Below the pieces are notes generated by a model. That model did not search any database. It saw nothing but the letters and a program-made list of their open reading frames with translations, and was not told where the DNA came from. A stretch of DNA of 64,000 nt. It comes from Brachynemurus nebulosus. Taxonomy: Eukaryota; Arthropoda; Insecta; Neuroptera; Myrmeleontidae. A program made the position numbers and the translations under genes. The stretch spans positions 24,700,598 to 24,764,597 of the forward strand of contig JAPWDM010000008.1 in NCBI GenBank assembly GCA_035578155.1, written 5' to 3'. Each line of letters starts with the position of its first letter. Within the stretch, counting starts at the first letter, position 1. Below are positions 42,905 through 55,954 of the stretch, piece by piece.

Positions 42905-43320
42905 TAATTAAAATTCACATAGTGTTTGAAAAATTATCAAAACTGGATCGGCTGGGACTCGAACCTGGATCTCTTGGTGCTAGCCAAGCGCCTTATCAAT
43001 TAGGCCACCGACTGTTCGTTCGAGTGCCACTCCAATTTGAACCGAACAAACGGTTCGAATTGGAGTGGCAAACAAGATCCTAGGTTCGAGTTCCAGCCGA
43101 TCCAATTTTGATAATTTTTCGAACACTATGTGAATTTTAATTAACATAACGAATTGGTCATACATACCAAAGTAAATCGAGTGTTCAAGTATCAGCTAAA
43201 GCTTGACATCAAGTGAACATATGAATATTGTTGTGTGTGTAAATACGAACAAAAGTCCGCCATACATTAATAATGTTTCACAGGCACTCGATAACATTTG
43301 AAATTAAAAATACTTAATTG
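42905..43320. mobile_element. Head-to-head pair of tRNA-derived SINEs
   Basis: A minus-strand copy (42905 to about 43012) carries the body, B box and A-box region. A short palindrome with TTCGAATTGGAGTGG follows, then a plus-strand copy with only the B-box part (GGTTCGAGTTCCAGCCGATC), the body TAATTTTTCGAACACTATGT and the tail ending GATAACATTTGAAATTAAAA. Confidence 0.75.
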
Positions 43321-44894
43321 TATAAAATTAATTGATGTCAAATTTATTTAATTATCCAATTTTAACCAATTTTTTCTTGGCTAACGACAAATCTCATATG
43401 AATTGGAATTAGCAATAAATAATTATACATTCGCTTGTAATTTAAATACAGTCTGTTTGAGAGAAGAACATACAAATTTTAACGTGAGAAAATACTGTTG
43501 GCATTAGAGTGCATAGAATCTTTTTAAGATTTCGTAGTTTTAACAACGAAATCCGTATGAATTTGTGATTTCTGTTATTGCATGGGGGTGATCTACTGAA
43601 ACTTGACCACTTTGTATTAGTTAATGGCGGATCATACGTAAATTTAATAGTGTCGTTTTTTAAAGCGCTATTACTGAAATTTTTTTAAAACCCTTATACA
43701 AAGTAAAACGTTTGGATAATCATATTATTAGCAAATTCAAGGTTAATTTAAATATAATATTAAATAAAAGCAAGAGATATTTTATCACAAGAATTGTGGA
43801 AAACTCCAGCTACTGAACTACGCAATCCTAACTTAACGCGTATTTTGTAAGAATATAAGTATTCTAACCTGTTTTTAAAATATATAATTGTGTTAATAAA
43901 ATTATAACCACCCTTCTGTTGCGCCATTTTATACAAAAGGTTATTAATAAAATTATACGTGTTTTAGATGTTATTTTTTATTGTTACTATATTACTAAAC
44001 TTAAGGGAGGAGTTCACGCCAGGACGAGTTCACGACGGCTAATAAACTAATTTTTTTCGAATCTCGTTTTTTGTTTTTATTTTGTTCTGTGGTTCTTTAC
44101 AAACACGGTGATATATAAAACATGGCCAAAAACTTTTTTTTCGAGTAGAAAAATATTTATTTGTGAGCCGTTGCACAGCCAAGTTGCTGCTCCTTTGCAA
44201 ACAACGCTCGCCCTCCCTCGCGATTTGATCAGTAATATTTAATTTTGATGTGTATATGAGTTATAGTATGCACTGAGATAATGTTCTTTTATTTGTATGT
44301 CTTTGTAGACGTTTTAATAAACAGTGAGTAAACCGCTTTTTTTGTTATTATTTTTGTTTTTTACCGTTTCCTGAAAGTTGTGTTTTTCCCGACAAGGAAA
44401 ATCATATCTCAAGTTCTAGAAAAAATAGACTTAATTTTTTTTAAATTTTGTTCATAAACATATTGCGCATAAAGTGGAGTATGCTTTTTCCATTTGAACA
44501 GTTGTAACTATTTTTAAACATTTTTTTTTTTTAATAAAAAATTGGTTTTTATAATTTTTAGAAGTTTGGGATTACAATTTTATAGTTAATTTTTAAAATT
44601 ACATGAAACCCATACTCAGCTTTATTTGACAGGTCCTTTAGGAATAAAACAATGAAAAAATGTTTAAAAAATATTCATTACTTTTTGAGATATGACCTTC
44701 CTTGTAAACGCTTAAAAACTTGTGAAAAAGGGCCCCCTACCCCCACAGGGAAGAGTAATGAATGTTTCAAAAACAAAATTTTCTCTTTGAAACCCTCCCT
44801 AATTTGAAAAAAAATTTCTACAAGCAAAATAATCATAAATAAAAAAGTTGCTTTTTTATTTGAACCTCCCCTTAACATGTTTCTTCCCAAAGAG
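43321..44894. other. AT-rich intergenic DNA
   Basis: No gene or delimited repeat seen. Confidence 0.5.
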
Positions 44895-44975
44895 CCTCGC
44901 TACTATTCCGTAGCATGTATACCGTCTGTCGCCAAAATCAAACGTCACAGCGAGCTTGCGCACCAAATTATTTTG
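44895..44975. repeat. Fragment of an upstream-type module
   Basis: GCTACTATTCCGTAGC, TGTCGCCAAAA and ACGTCACAGCGAGC match the reverse complement of 4577-4655. It is an isolated piece with no neighbouring ZNF gene. Confidence 0.6.
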
Positions 44976-46965
44976 ATAAATTTCATATCTATGAACACGA
45001 AATCTACGTCTGTATGTATGTGTGTCATACGTCACACTCAACCTGTAGCAACTGGGTATACCTGTTGTAATGTATAGGTAGTCGAAGCCGACATGTGCGA
45101 ACGAAATTTTAGTTATTACTGCCTTTTTTTTTGAATCAGTCCTCTAGTTTGTAAGTTACAAGTCCTTTGGGACAAGTTCTGTTACAAAACGTTTTATAAC
45201 AAAATATTCTGGCGAAGACACTTTGGCTAACGTACGATTTTTAATAAACTGCAGTTGGCAACACTGACAATATAAAAGAAAACTGTTCTTTGACGATAAG
45301 TACACATGATATATTATATTTCAGATACAATTGATCATCAAGCGATCTTATTTTCGAAACAAATCAATCTTCCATTTTTTTCTAAAAACAAACTGCAGAT
45401 TTAAAATGTACGCAATGCAATAATGAAAGAGATAAAGCCAAGAAATAATGTTTCAATGTATTTGTATAGGAGACGTCCGGAGACGTCAAAAACGTTTGCC
45501 GATTCTTATTTTTACCTTTTACACATTTAAATCTAATGTTGCCAGTTTTCAGCTTTTTAAAAAAGATCGATTTTTTTATTAATACCCCTTCTTATTAAAA
45601 TTAAAAAGTAAATTGTATTATTTTTAAAAATAAACGACTGTTAATTGTAATTTTAACCGATTCAGTGCCATTGGCATGTTAATATGCCAAAGGAAACAAA
45701 GAGGGAAATATATCTTGCAACAAAAGACAAGACTATATTTTTAAAGTCATTAATCATTTTGACATTTTTAAGCTGCACTGGAATGGTTTAAATTGAAAAA
45801 TATTCTTTCTCAGTTCTATAATAAAAATAAATCACAAGTACACTAAAAATCCACACTGGGTTATTTTCTAATAAAAATTTTTCCCAAAAAATGTTAAATT
45901 AAAATTAAATTGATGCCTCTCTAGTTGTCCAACTTGCTTTAAAATGAAATAATAATAAAAAAATAGTACTGTGAATAATTTTATATATAGATATTTACAG
46001 AAATATGTAAAATTTGCTTCTAATAATTTTTATTGAATGTTTTAACATAATTGAATTTGTAATGTATTATAAGAACATGAAAAAATTTGTTTATTATTGT
46101 TAGCAAAAAAATTTTCGACGGTTTGACTAATACTCATACTTCATACACATACTGCATACATATGTACCAATACCAAATCAATAAAGTATTCAAATCAACA
46201 TTTATTGTCAACTATAAAAACACACTGCAGTGTTGGGTTGATCTATGGCAGCAAATAAAAGACAAATACCTATCTATACATATACAAATAACAAGTATGT
46301 AGTACGTACGCTTCTTGTAAAGTCAGTGTTATACATATATTATAATTTAATAAAATTAAAAGTACGCAAGATATTGTGTGATACACACAAAGTGGGAATG
46401 TCAAATTATAAGAATGGTAGATAATGGTTTCTTCATTCTCTTTACTTAAGTTTTTATAGAATGTATTTTACTTAAAATTAATATCATAATGACATCTGAA
46501 ATAATTTTAAAAAAATTATTACATGTTCCAAGAAGTAGTTTAATAATGACTTTAATGCTATATGTACCGTGTATAGGAAAGGATAAGATACTCGATGTTA
46601 TGCAAAACATAACAATATTTATATTTTATGAAATTAAGGATACTAAAATCTTAGGAATTACAATATTTCCAGAAGTACGCAGATAATATGTAAAAAATTT
46701 TCTCTCTTTATCAATGTTTTTAAACCTCTTTTACAAACAAAAATTATTTGGCAGCCATTGAATTAAATATTTGTATTATACCGTATTATATTTTTATTTA
46801 ATGAATGTCGTAGAATACAGAAACTAACATTTAGTAAATATTTCGAAAAAAGAAAATTTATCTTGGAAATGTTAGTTTAATACCGACTTTATAAAGTATT
46901 ATACCTATACATATGTACATATACAGTGTAAACGGTGTAACCGATCTTCAATATTATTATTTTAC
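44976..46965. other. AT-rich intergenic DNA
   Basis: No gene or delimited repeat seen; frames here are short and of low complexity. Confidence 0.5.
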
Positions 46966-47879
46966 TAGCTTTGACCCGCGGCTTCGCCCGCATTGAATTC
47001 GATCCTCTCCCCCGTTTTGTATGCCCCTTCTTCTCCCGGGAACCTTCAATCGGGATAAAACTATACCGACTAAAACTATCATATAATTCGGTTCAGTCAT
47101 CCCACAGAAACCTTTAATCATGATAAGATTATCCTATGTGTTAACTCAGGATAAATAGTGCCTGTGTACCAGATTTCATCGAATTAAGTTTAATTTTGTG
47201 GGGCGTGTTTGAAAAATTTTGTATCCCTCAGGAACTCACAACCGGGATAAAATTTAGTCGATGTGTTAATTCAGTGTACAAAGAGTGTGTATATAAAATT
47301 TTATCAAAATCGGTCCAACCGTTTCAGCGATTTGATTTTGATTTAATTAGTGGATATAATAAGGCTATGAAAAATATTTTATACCTAACATTTTATTGCA
47401 ATACTCTCGGTGTAAGGTAATTCATAAATAAATAATTAAATAGGCGTATACTTAAATTGTTATAACTTCAAAAATCCATTGCTTACTTTTATCATCTTTA
47501 TGCAAATCTCTCTTATGTTTTATTTTTATTGGCTTATGTATGACATTCGGATTTTGAAAATCCAACTTATTTTAAAACTGTTAATCACATGTCATATACA
47601 ATAGATAGTATTTTCTATACCCAAATAAGGGATTATTACGAAAAGAAATAATTTTAAACATAATTTCAAGTACCAGGTATAAAAAGAAAAAGGAAAAAAA
47701 ATCATTTACATTATTCTCCGAAATTTTAAGATGAGTAGATAATAAAATATTTATTGATATGCATCTGATTTAAATAACTGACCTAATTTATATTTACACC
47801 TCTATAAATTCAATTATAATAAAACCTTATATTTAATAAATTGAGTGTAACTATAAGTAATTTATTCCACATGAATCTT

Positions 47880-48300
47880 CAGTCAGTAATAGAGATACTC
47901 ACGGGAGTGCTTTTCTTAATCCGTTCCCGCCCACTCACAATTATACTCATCGCTCCCGTTCACTTCCATTCCCGTCGGAAAATTGTCACTTCTGCCCGTT
48001 TCCTTCAAATTAGTCCCGTTCCCGGTAAACCCGTTTTATACCCATCGCTCCCGTTCACTCCCATTTCCATGGAAAAATTGTCACTTCTGCACGTTTCCTT
48101 TAAATTAGTCCCGAACCCGTTTTCTTTATTTCCGGTCCCGCTTTATCAAAAAAATTTTTAATTTTAAATAACGAAAATAAAAATGTAACATTCCCAGCAT
48201 ATTTATCCACCCCCACCCGTTTCAATTCCCGTCAAAAAATTTCCACATCTGCGCGTTCCCGTTCCCGGCGGTAAGACTCGAGAGAACCTTTAAAACTCTC
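47880..48300. repeat. CCCGTTCCCG-rich tandem block
   Basis: Three diverged units of about 100 bp share CATCGCTCCCGTTCAC, AAATTGTCACTTCTGC and AAATTAGTCCCG. It is C-rich on this strand against an AT-rich background and non-coding. Confidence 0.65.
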
Positions 48301-48517
48301 GGTCCGATTTCTATCTCTAATCGGTAATAAATGATTCTTTATTAATTGAGAGTTAATGTCTCTGTACCAGATTCCATCGAAATAATTGTTATCGAAATCG
48401 TTTCAGTGATTTTGTCGTGATTGAATGATTGGTTTTGTATCCCATAGAAACCTCCTATCGAAACAAAATCATCCTAGGTGCGGATTCAAGGTAAATAGCG
48501 TTTGTATACAAAGTTTA

Positions 48518-48873
48518 TACTTTTAATTTCAAATGTTATCGAGTGCCTGTGAAACATTATTAGTGTATGGCGGATTTTTTATCCGTATTTAAAAGTGATC
48601 GGTGGCCTAGTTGGTAAGGCGCTTGGCTGGTAACCAAGAGATCCGGGTTCGAGTCCCAGCCGATCCAGTTTGGTAATTTTTCAAACACTATGTCAATTTT
48701 AATTAACATAATGAATTGGCCATTTGCCAAAGTACATCAAGTGTTCAAGTATCAGCCAAAGCTGAACATTGAGTGAACATATGAATATTGGTGTATGTTT
48801 AAATACGGATAAAAAATCCACCATACACTAATAATGTTTCACAGGCACTCGATAACATTTGAAATTAAAAGTA
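48518..48873. mobile_element. Full tRNA-derived SINE with inverted partial tail upstream
   Basis: The head 48597-48667 has an A box (TGGCCTAGTTGG), a B box (GGTTCGAGTCC), a CTTGG/CCAAG anticodon stem with GGT in the loop, and a GATCGG/CCGATC outer stem, so it derives from a tRNA-Thr-like sequence. The body and tail run to 48873. An inverted tail copy (48518-48595) precedes it. The recurrent body in several copies marks it as a SINE. Confidence 0.8.
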
Positions 48874-48945
48874 TAAAACTGCGTCTCGCATTAGAGAGAG
48901 GTTGTGTTTGATTGATTACTGAATTGGAGTGGCTCTCGAACAAGT

Positions 48946-49055
48946 GATCGGTGGCCTAGTTGGTAAGGCGCTTGGCTGGTAACCAAGAGATCCGGGTTCG
49001 AGTCCCAGCATATCCAGTTTGGTAATTTTTCAAACACTATGTCAATTTTAATTAT
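48946..49055 (+). mobile_element. SINE copy truncated after the body start
   Basis: The head 48946-49016 equals the previous head except for CATATCC in place of CCGATCC, so the outer stem is broken. The body stops after CAAACACTATGTCAATTTTA. Confidence 0.75.
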
Positions 49056-49965
49056 ACAAAGTTTCATCACATTGAGTTCAGTCATTTTAGTGTAATGGAA
49101 TAACTAATTTAGTGTCCCACGGGAACCTTCAATCGGGATAACGTTATTCTCTGTTTTAACTCAGCATAAATAGTGTCTGTGTACAAAATTTTATCAAATT
49201 CGGTTTTAGCAATACGTGACTGAATAATTGGGATTGTAACCCCCAGGAACATTCAGTTGGGATAAAGCTATCCTATGTGTTATTAAAATAATTCCAGTAT
49301 GTATTCATAGTAAATAGTTTCTATATACCAATTTCACCGAATTCAGTTCAGTCATTTTGCTGTGGTTAAGTAACTGGTTTTGTATCCCACAGGAATCCTG
49401 AATCGGGATAAGATGATTCTATGTGTTAATTCAGGGAAAATATTGCTTGTACATCAAATTCCATCTGATTCGGTTCAGTTATTTGAGCGGGATTGATTAA
49501 CTGAATTTGTATCCCTCAGGAACATGAAAACGGGATAAAATTATCCTATGTGTTATTAAAATTACTCCTGTATGTATTCATAGTAAATAGTTTCTAAATA
49601 CCAATTTCACCGAATTCAGTTCAGTTATTTTGCTATGGTTAAGTAACTGGTTTTGTATCCCACAGGAGCCTTGAATCGGGATAAGATTATTCTATGTGTT
49701 AATTCAGGATAAATATTGCCTGTAAATCAAATTCCGTCGGATTCGGTTCAGTTATTTGAGCGGGATTGATTAATTGGTTTTGTATCCCTCAGGAACATGA
49801 AATCGGGATAAAATTTAGCCTATGTGTTAAGTCAGTGTATAAGAAGTTTGTACGTAAAATTTTATCAAAATTCGTTCAGCCGTTTTGGCGTGATTGAGCA
49901 ACAAACATCCAAACATCCAAACATCCAAACATCCAAACTTTCACATTTATAATATTATTAAGATT

Positions 49966-50392
49966 AAGATTAAGATTTATTACCCCTAACAATTAGGAAA
50001 ATAAAAAAATTCTACACATAGGTACGTAACATAAACAATTTTCTGTTTCTTTTTATGTTTACACATTCTCTCTTTTACAAGGTATTTTATTTCGGTATGG
50101 AAAAGATTAAAATTTATTTAGCTGTATCGTTTTTTATTCGAAATTTTTTCGTTTCGATAAATTTGGCAACAATCAGAAAAATTTAAAGATTATGTACATT
50201 TTATAGTTCTTATTCGTTTTAATTGTTTGAATATTTACGAAGTGAATGGCCGGCATTTCTTGGCGAAAGTTATTTGAAAATTCGTGTTATGTGTCTTTAT
50301 ACCTTTTAAAAATTTAGTGTTGCCTTAAAATTGTCAAAAAGGTCATTTATTCATTAATTAATATTCTGTTTATTTCATACTGTTCAGATTTT
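49966..50392. other. AT-rich intergenic DNA
   Basis: No gene or delimited repeat seen. Confidence 0.5.
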
Positions 50393-50540
50393 AACTCTTT
50401 TAAACAAACCATTTGGTAAAATTTTTTGTCTCAAAATGCCGAACTTTTTACTGCCAAGTGATAAGTACAATAGATAAGGCTACAAAAAAAGAAAAAGAAA
50501 AAAAATCAAAGATCCCAACATTAAAAAAGTGAACCCTAGG
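50393..50540. repeat. Direct repeat of the window's right edge
   Basis: Matches 63851-64000 in the same orientation (TTTTACTGCCA, GTGATAAGTACAATAGATAA, AAAGTGAACCCTAG). Because the right copy runs off the window its full length is unknown. No coding frame. The DNA to 51003 holds no gene. Confidence 0.8.
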
Positions 50541-51003
50541 AATTAACAAAAAATAAATTATACTAAACTATGTTGATAAAATTGAACAATATTTAGAATT
50601 ATACCGTATTGTCACAGATGGCGGCACCTGTACCAGTGAATATACATATACATATCACAGTATTTTGAGCCGCCATATTGCAGGATGAGTTAACTCGTCT
50701 TAATCATTTAAAGTGTTAAAATTTTAAAAATTTTAGTAGATGGTATATTGGATTTGGATAATAATGTAAATACATACATTTATGATAAGTTTGTACGTTC
50801 AGCAAAAATTGTGAAGCATTATACTCCATATAAGCGAATGCACCACGTTTTTTTTCACGGCGGACATAAAACGCAAAAAGTTACATTTTTTTTCTGAAAA
50901 AAAAACGCGTCATTTTTGTAACTCGTATAAATATATGACAATATACGCACTGGCGCAGTTCAGCACACGGTTTTCTTGATTAGTGTGGTTATGTATCATA
51001 TTA

Positions 51004-51276
51004 TCACCATTACAAACTAGAGGGCACGCATTAAAAAATTAACATACATTATATATTAAAACAACAATTTCTAACATGGTGACTGATTATTTTTATTCCA
51101 TAATTTTTAATTGTGGCTGTACTTCAGAAATTAAGTATTTATACCGTGAAAAACTATGAGAAAATATTTAACGTGCATTAATTTTTTGAATGCGTGCCCT
51201 CCGGTTTATAATGGTGAAAGCTCCGTTAGCTAACGTTAGGCCCGTTAAGCTAACAAAATTTTCGTCCCGAACGCCA
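51004..51276. mobile_element. MITE of the 9313-11849 family, left end missing
   Basis: It starts within the left arm (CATTACAAACTAGAGGGC), contains TTTCTAACATGGTGACTGAT and CTGTACTTCAGAAATTAAGT, and ends ..TCCCGAACGCCAC. Confidence 0.8.
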
Positions 51277-51323
51277 CCAATATTTATAACAATAATAATA
51301 TAACATCAGTTAATATAAAAAAA

Positions 51324-51652
51324 TGCTGGCGTTCGGGACAAAATTTTTGTTAGTCTAACGGGCCTAACGTTAGCTAACGGAGCTTTCACCGTTACAAACC
51401 GAGGGTATGCATTCAAAAAATTAACATACATTATATATTAAAACAATAATTTCTAACATGGTGACTGATTATTTTTATTCCATAATTTTTAAATGTGGCT
51501 GTACTTCAGAAATTAAGTATCTATACCGTGAAAAACCATGAAAAAATATTTAACGTGCATAATTTTTTTTAATCAGAGCCCTCTGGTGTGTAACGGTGAA
51601 AGCTCCGTTAGATAACGTTAGGCTAACAAAATTTTCGTACCGAACGCCAGCA
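51324..51652. mobile_element. Complete MITE of the 9313-11849 family, 329 bp
   Basis: Ends TGCTGGCGTTCGG with inverted arms including CTAACGTTAGCTAACGGAGC. This uninterrupted copy shows where the copy between genes A and B was broken by the TTAA insert. Confidence 0.85.
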
Positions 51653-51662
51653 ATGTTAAATC

Positions 51663-52011
51663 TATGGAGGGTAAATATCAGGAGGACTATCTTGGCCGGA
51701 AAACAATAGAAAAATAGTTCAAAAACTGACCCATTTTACGTACTAAGTAACAGTTCAAAAACTCACCAGAATAGCGCTAGAGTAGCAAAAGAGTATAGTG
51801 ATATTTTTGTGTTGAGTTTTATAAAAATTTTTAAAATAATAAAACTATTATATGTAACAATTATAATAAAAAAAAACAATAATTACATAACAAAGCGGAT
51901 GTTTTTCTTCTCTAAATTTACCCTTTTGCTATAGTAGCGCCACCATTATTTACGCCTTTCTATGGACACTTTTTGATACAGAGATGGTGCTTCTGATATC
52001 TACCCTCCATA
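51663..52011. mobile_element. hAT-like MITE, copy 3 (349 bp)
   Basis: Ends TATGGAGGGTAAATATC and ..CTACCCTCCATA are flanked by a perfect 8-bp duplication, GTTAAATC, at 51655-51662 and 52012-52019. It is inverted relative to copies 1 and 2. Confidence 0.92.
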
Positions 52012-52071
52012 GTTAAATCCAACTTTGTTTAACCGCCATATTGGTCAACACTTTAACCAATGGGCCAAACT

Positions 52072-52460
52072 ACTATATAATAGTTAGTATCCCGGTTGTC
52101 GCCAAAAATTTATGTCACAAAAATGGGAGGAACTTCCCCACTTTCTATGGTTATATACATATTTAGAGTTTGTCTCTGTATGTGTGGTGTAGTTGATGTT
52201 CGTGTATGTGATATTCCGTATGTATGAATAGCTCGGTGGCTGGAGGGAGATGATACATATACCATACCTACACACTCGACAATGATACGTATACATAATG
52301 TCTGGTGTAATATGTATGTACTCTAGGCTTACGTATTCATGTATTACATTGTTGCAACAATCAATGTCCGAACCGCTACAAGTGTTGTGGACGGCTGAAT
52401 CACCTAAGCGATATCTGATACACTCTTGACACACCACTAGCTACAATTTTTTACACATAC
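52072..52460 (-). repeat. Gene A/B-type upstream module, uninterrupted
   Basis: Read on the minus strand this joins the 9090-9300 and 11855-12080 sequences into one block (AATCAATGTCC, GGCTGAATCACC, CATTGTCGAG, GAGGGAGATGATAC). No gene follows. It serves as an empty-site control for the nested insertion at 9313-11849. Confidence 0.7.
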
Positions 52461-52732
52461 GCTGAAGACTTGCCTTTAATTCTTTTTTGGTTTCATTTTT
52501 ATATACATTGAATACATATATCCCTGTACTCTTTCTATCTAGTCAATACTTCAGAGTGTACAAGAACGACTTCCTACATTTTCTTCAAATGCATTCTTAT
52601 TCCTACTGGTAGGAGCACAGACCTTAACACTTCGTTTGCCATGTGGGTTGTCACCTATATGCCACTATTCTGTGTATGCCACGTCTGTACCACGTATCTC
52701 AGAGTACCAGAGACAACATATCTATCTCTGTA

Positions 52733-52910
52733 CTACTGAAACCAGTGTAACCAGTAAAGGATAGAAAATATGTTATATACGTGCACTAGGTTTACTTTGT
52801 ATTTGTGCGGTGATCTGTCTTTGTGTGAGTGATCGGAGGTGGTGGTGGCCGTGCTGTCGCATGCATATGTTTGATAGTACACTCCTGTATATGGCTCCGT
52901 GTGGCGGTTG
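52733..52910 (-). repeat. Gene C-type upstream module, split by a hAT element
   Basis: GTGTAACCAGTAAAGGATAG, GAAAATATGTTATATACGTG and TTTACTTTGTATTTGTGCG align with 4690-4800. The module resumes at 56278 (GTAACAATGCCAACAACAAT) after the hAT element. Confidence 0.65.
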
Positions 52911-54369
52911 CAGTGGCGACGCGTGAAATTATTAGCTGGGGAGACAGTCTTTTTTACCATATTTTTAAGTAGACTTGTTTTGTGTCTATTTTTATTTCGA
53001 AATTTGTAGTCTTTCTAAGCCTTATTTAAGTTTTTTTTCTATAACAGACCTTCTGACTCAGTACTTTAACTAAAATAAAAATGTTGAAATTTTAAGCAAC
53101 CATTTGTACCTACTCCACCAAGGGTAAAAGATATTGAAATTTTTGTTTTGTTTTGCGGTTAGTCTGAATTAAAGGTTTTAAAAAAATGTAGAATTTTAAA
53201 ATAATTAGTTCTGAAATTAGTCCTTTAGATATATTGTAGTTTTTAAATTAGATTCGTATATTATTATATTTCTAAAGAAAAAAGGAAAAAATTTAAAACT
53301 TCTGATGTAAAAAACTTAAACAGATAGGGTAAGAGACCCGATGACCGATCACTATTTTTAGCTGTATCATTAAATTAGCTTAAAAAAATTAAAAAATAAA
53401 CAAAACACCCATTTTTTTTTCTTAATAAGTATGAAACCAAGTTTTTTTAATCCAATGGATATGTTTTTAAGAAAATATAACCCAAAAATTTTGATTTATT
53501 AATGTTTTTGTTTTATAATTTGTTGACGTCTATTAAAAAGCAGACAGAAAATATTAACCTCCTTTGAAAGATCAATACACTGACCCCTATGAAGAATCGC
53601 GCATTAATGTACATCACGTACCTTCTACTATCGAATCTTTGAACCATTCTCTTTCAGCCACTTTGACACTCTATCCACTACAAGGGGTCAGTCTGTGTCA
53701 TAGAGTATCACAGAATGACACCTTGTGAAACATAGCAGCAATGACAGAAGGGTTTAAATATTCGATAAAATAAACCACTAAAATACTGTATTTTCTTTCG
53801 CCTTCTAATTATGCTTTAAAAAACATTGTGTACATTCTAACATGATTCTAACTTATCTATACGCCATTGTGAATTTTTAAACAGTTAAATTAAGTATATG
53901 ACGATAGATGACGTATATATTTATATATCGTTTCAAATCTAAATGTCTGACGTTTTTATTTCAATTTCGAAGTTTTAATTCAATATTAATTATTTTTCAG
54001 TTGATTTTACGTTCTGAAATAAATAAAATATTAAAGTGAAATTATAAAAACGGTTAGTTAAGTGTTTTAAACCCAAAAATTAATTAAAAATGTTTTTAAA
54101 ATAAATATGCAATATATAATTTTCAAAATGCCGTACCCAACTCTAAAACTTGGATCCCAAGAAGGATCAGTCATACAAATAATATTTAACACATATAAAA
54201 TTTAATTTAGCTATCCTAATCTCTTAAGTGGACTAATAACAATTATTTGTATACTTTTATTATGCTAATAACTTTAAAAATTCGGTGAAAAATGTTACAA
54301 TTTATAACCCATGTGTTTTGAATAATGATCATCCACCATACTAAAAATTCACGAATTCAACAAAAATTG

Positions 54370-54370
<1 letters not shown>

Positions 54371-54433
<63 letters not shown>
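54371..54433. repeat. (AT)n microsatellite
   Basis: About 60 bp of TA dinucleotides inside the hAT-like element. Confidence 0.95.
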
Positions 54434-54437
<4 letters not shown>

Positions 54438-54887
54438 TTCTTAAATTAAGTGAGGAGACATTAAATGTGAGGTGAATTTAAATTGAAAAATAATCATTCT
54501 ATTAACAATAATTTTTTTTATCAAAGGTTTCTTTCAGAAATAACTTCATTAAGATATAAATGTCAAAACTGATCGGACTTATAACCCCGATCGACAATGG
54601 GGTCTTTTACCCTAGTAGAGAAAAACAAATTGAAAATAAATACTTACAAATTTTATTAAAAGGTTCCAATGTTTAAATAATAAATAACAAAATCTAAAAT
54701 TCATTAAGAAATATTTAAAAAATTGAACTGAACAAAAAGCAAACAAGCAGTTAATTAACTAACAACAAAAATATTTGAATTTTGTGTAACAATAAAATAC
54801 ATAAAATAAACTGTTGTTATGTGTACGTATATCGTTGATCGTACGTATACAGAATAGCAAATGCATACGTTTAGACAAATTAATCTG

Positions 54888-55954
54888 TGTCTTCCTTAGG
54901 GGTGAATAGATATGATATTGCGTTATTGTTTCAGTTTTTTTATTATTATTCAAAAAATACTGAATATAATTTGATAATTTTATACCATTAGAAAGACTGC
55001 TACATTTTACATATAGATAAGAAAAAATTATTCTAAAATCTTTCTTAGTTTTTGAGTAATAAACTAATAATGATGTAAATAAATTGGAGAATATTACATA
55101 ATTATGTACATGTCATGCAGACTGTGTGTGTAAATGTTTGAAATAGGCAGTGTCTGTAACACATACACACAGAGCAAAGAGAAACATTATTAACACCTTC
55201 AGTCCCACGGCTTCGGCATCCGAAAATAAGCAAAACATCCGCAGAGGCCGACCGCGATCAATATTTAGAATAAACAAAACACTTAAAAATATTTATAAAA
55301 TAAATTTTATATTATTCTAATAAAAATAATTTATTACTACGTACCGGACACTTTTCATTTTTTGTACAGATATAAATATATGTTTTATCATCAAAATATC
55401 TAGCTTCATCTTTTATTTACAATAATAATATTTTTATACACATATGTATGTATGTGTGTATTGTGTGCTTGTATGTATATGTGTGCTTTATCAAAATAAT
55501 AATAACTATATACTCATCTTTTGACCTGCATACACCATAACATATACATGTTGAATCATTTAGTGTTCTGTGAAATCATTTTATTTACTTGTTTACATAA
55601 AAATCCTTTCAAAATTATCGGCTTCCGGGGAAGTTTATTGTGAAAGTACTCGGGCCTCATAGTGTTAAGATTGTCTTCCTTGCCGGTGAATTGATATGAT
55701 ATTACATTATTGTTTCAGTTTTTTTGTTATTATTCAAAAAATACTGAATATAATTTGATAATTTTTATACTATTAGAAAGATTGCTACATTTTACATACA
55801 GATAAGAAAAAATTATTCCAAAATTTTTCCTAGTTTTTGAGTAATAATGATGTAAATAAATTGGAGAATATTACATACGTGCAGATTGTGTGTAAATGTT
55901 TGAAATAGGCAGTGTGTGTAACACATACACACAGAGCAAGGATAAACATTATTA
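54888..55954. repeat. Direct duplication of ~300 bp around a TTAA element
   Basis: 54888-55193 and 55673-55954 match closely (GTTTCAGTTTTTTTATTATT, CAAAAAATACTGAATATAAT, AACACATACACACAGAGCAA). Both end AAACATTATTAA. The 55190-55668 element lies exactly between them. Confidence 0.85.
55190..55668. mobile_element. TTAA-flanked piggyBac-like element, 479 bp
   Basis: TTAA at 55190-55193 and 55665-55668 flank ends TTAACACCTTCAGTCC and, inverted, TTAACACTATGAGGCCCG. The right end with CGGCTTCCGGGGAAGTTTA is shared with 7705-7752 and 60113-60165. No coding capacity. Confidence 0.6.

Larger units (their letters stand above)
46966..49965. repeat. Degenerate interspersed repeat with internal monomers
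   Basis: It opens with TTTGACCCGCGGCTTCGCCC, a phrase that recurs in arthropod repeats. At least eight monomers of about 130-200 bp follow, each with a TATCCC.CAGGAAC / GGGATAA / TCCTATGTGTTAA / TTCGGTTCAG order. It ends in an AACATCC array (about 49911-49940). SINEs and a CCCGTTCCCG block interrupt it. The class is uncertain. Confidence 0.65.

Noticed and set aside
48597..49016. Two possible tRNA-Thr (GGT) genes
   Set aside because: The heads are followed by the same body as other SINE copies, and the second has a broken outer stem. They are better explained as SINE heads.
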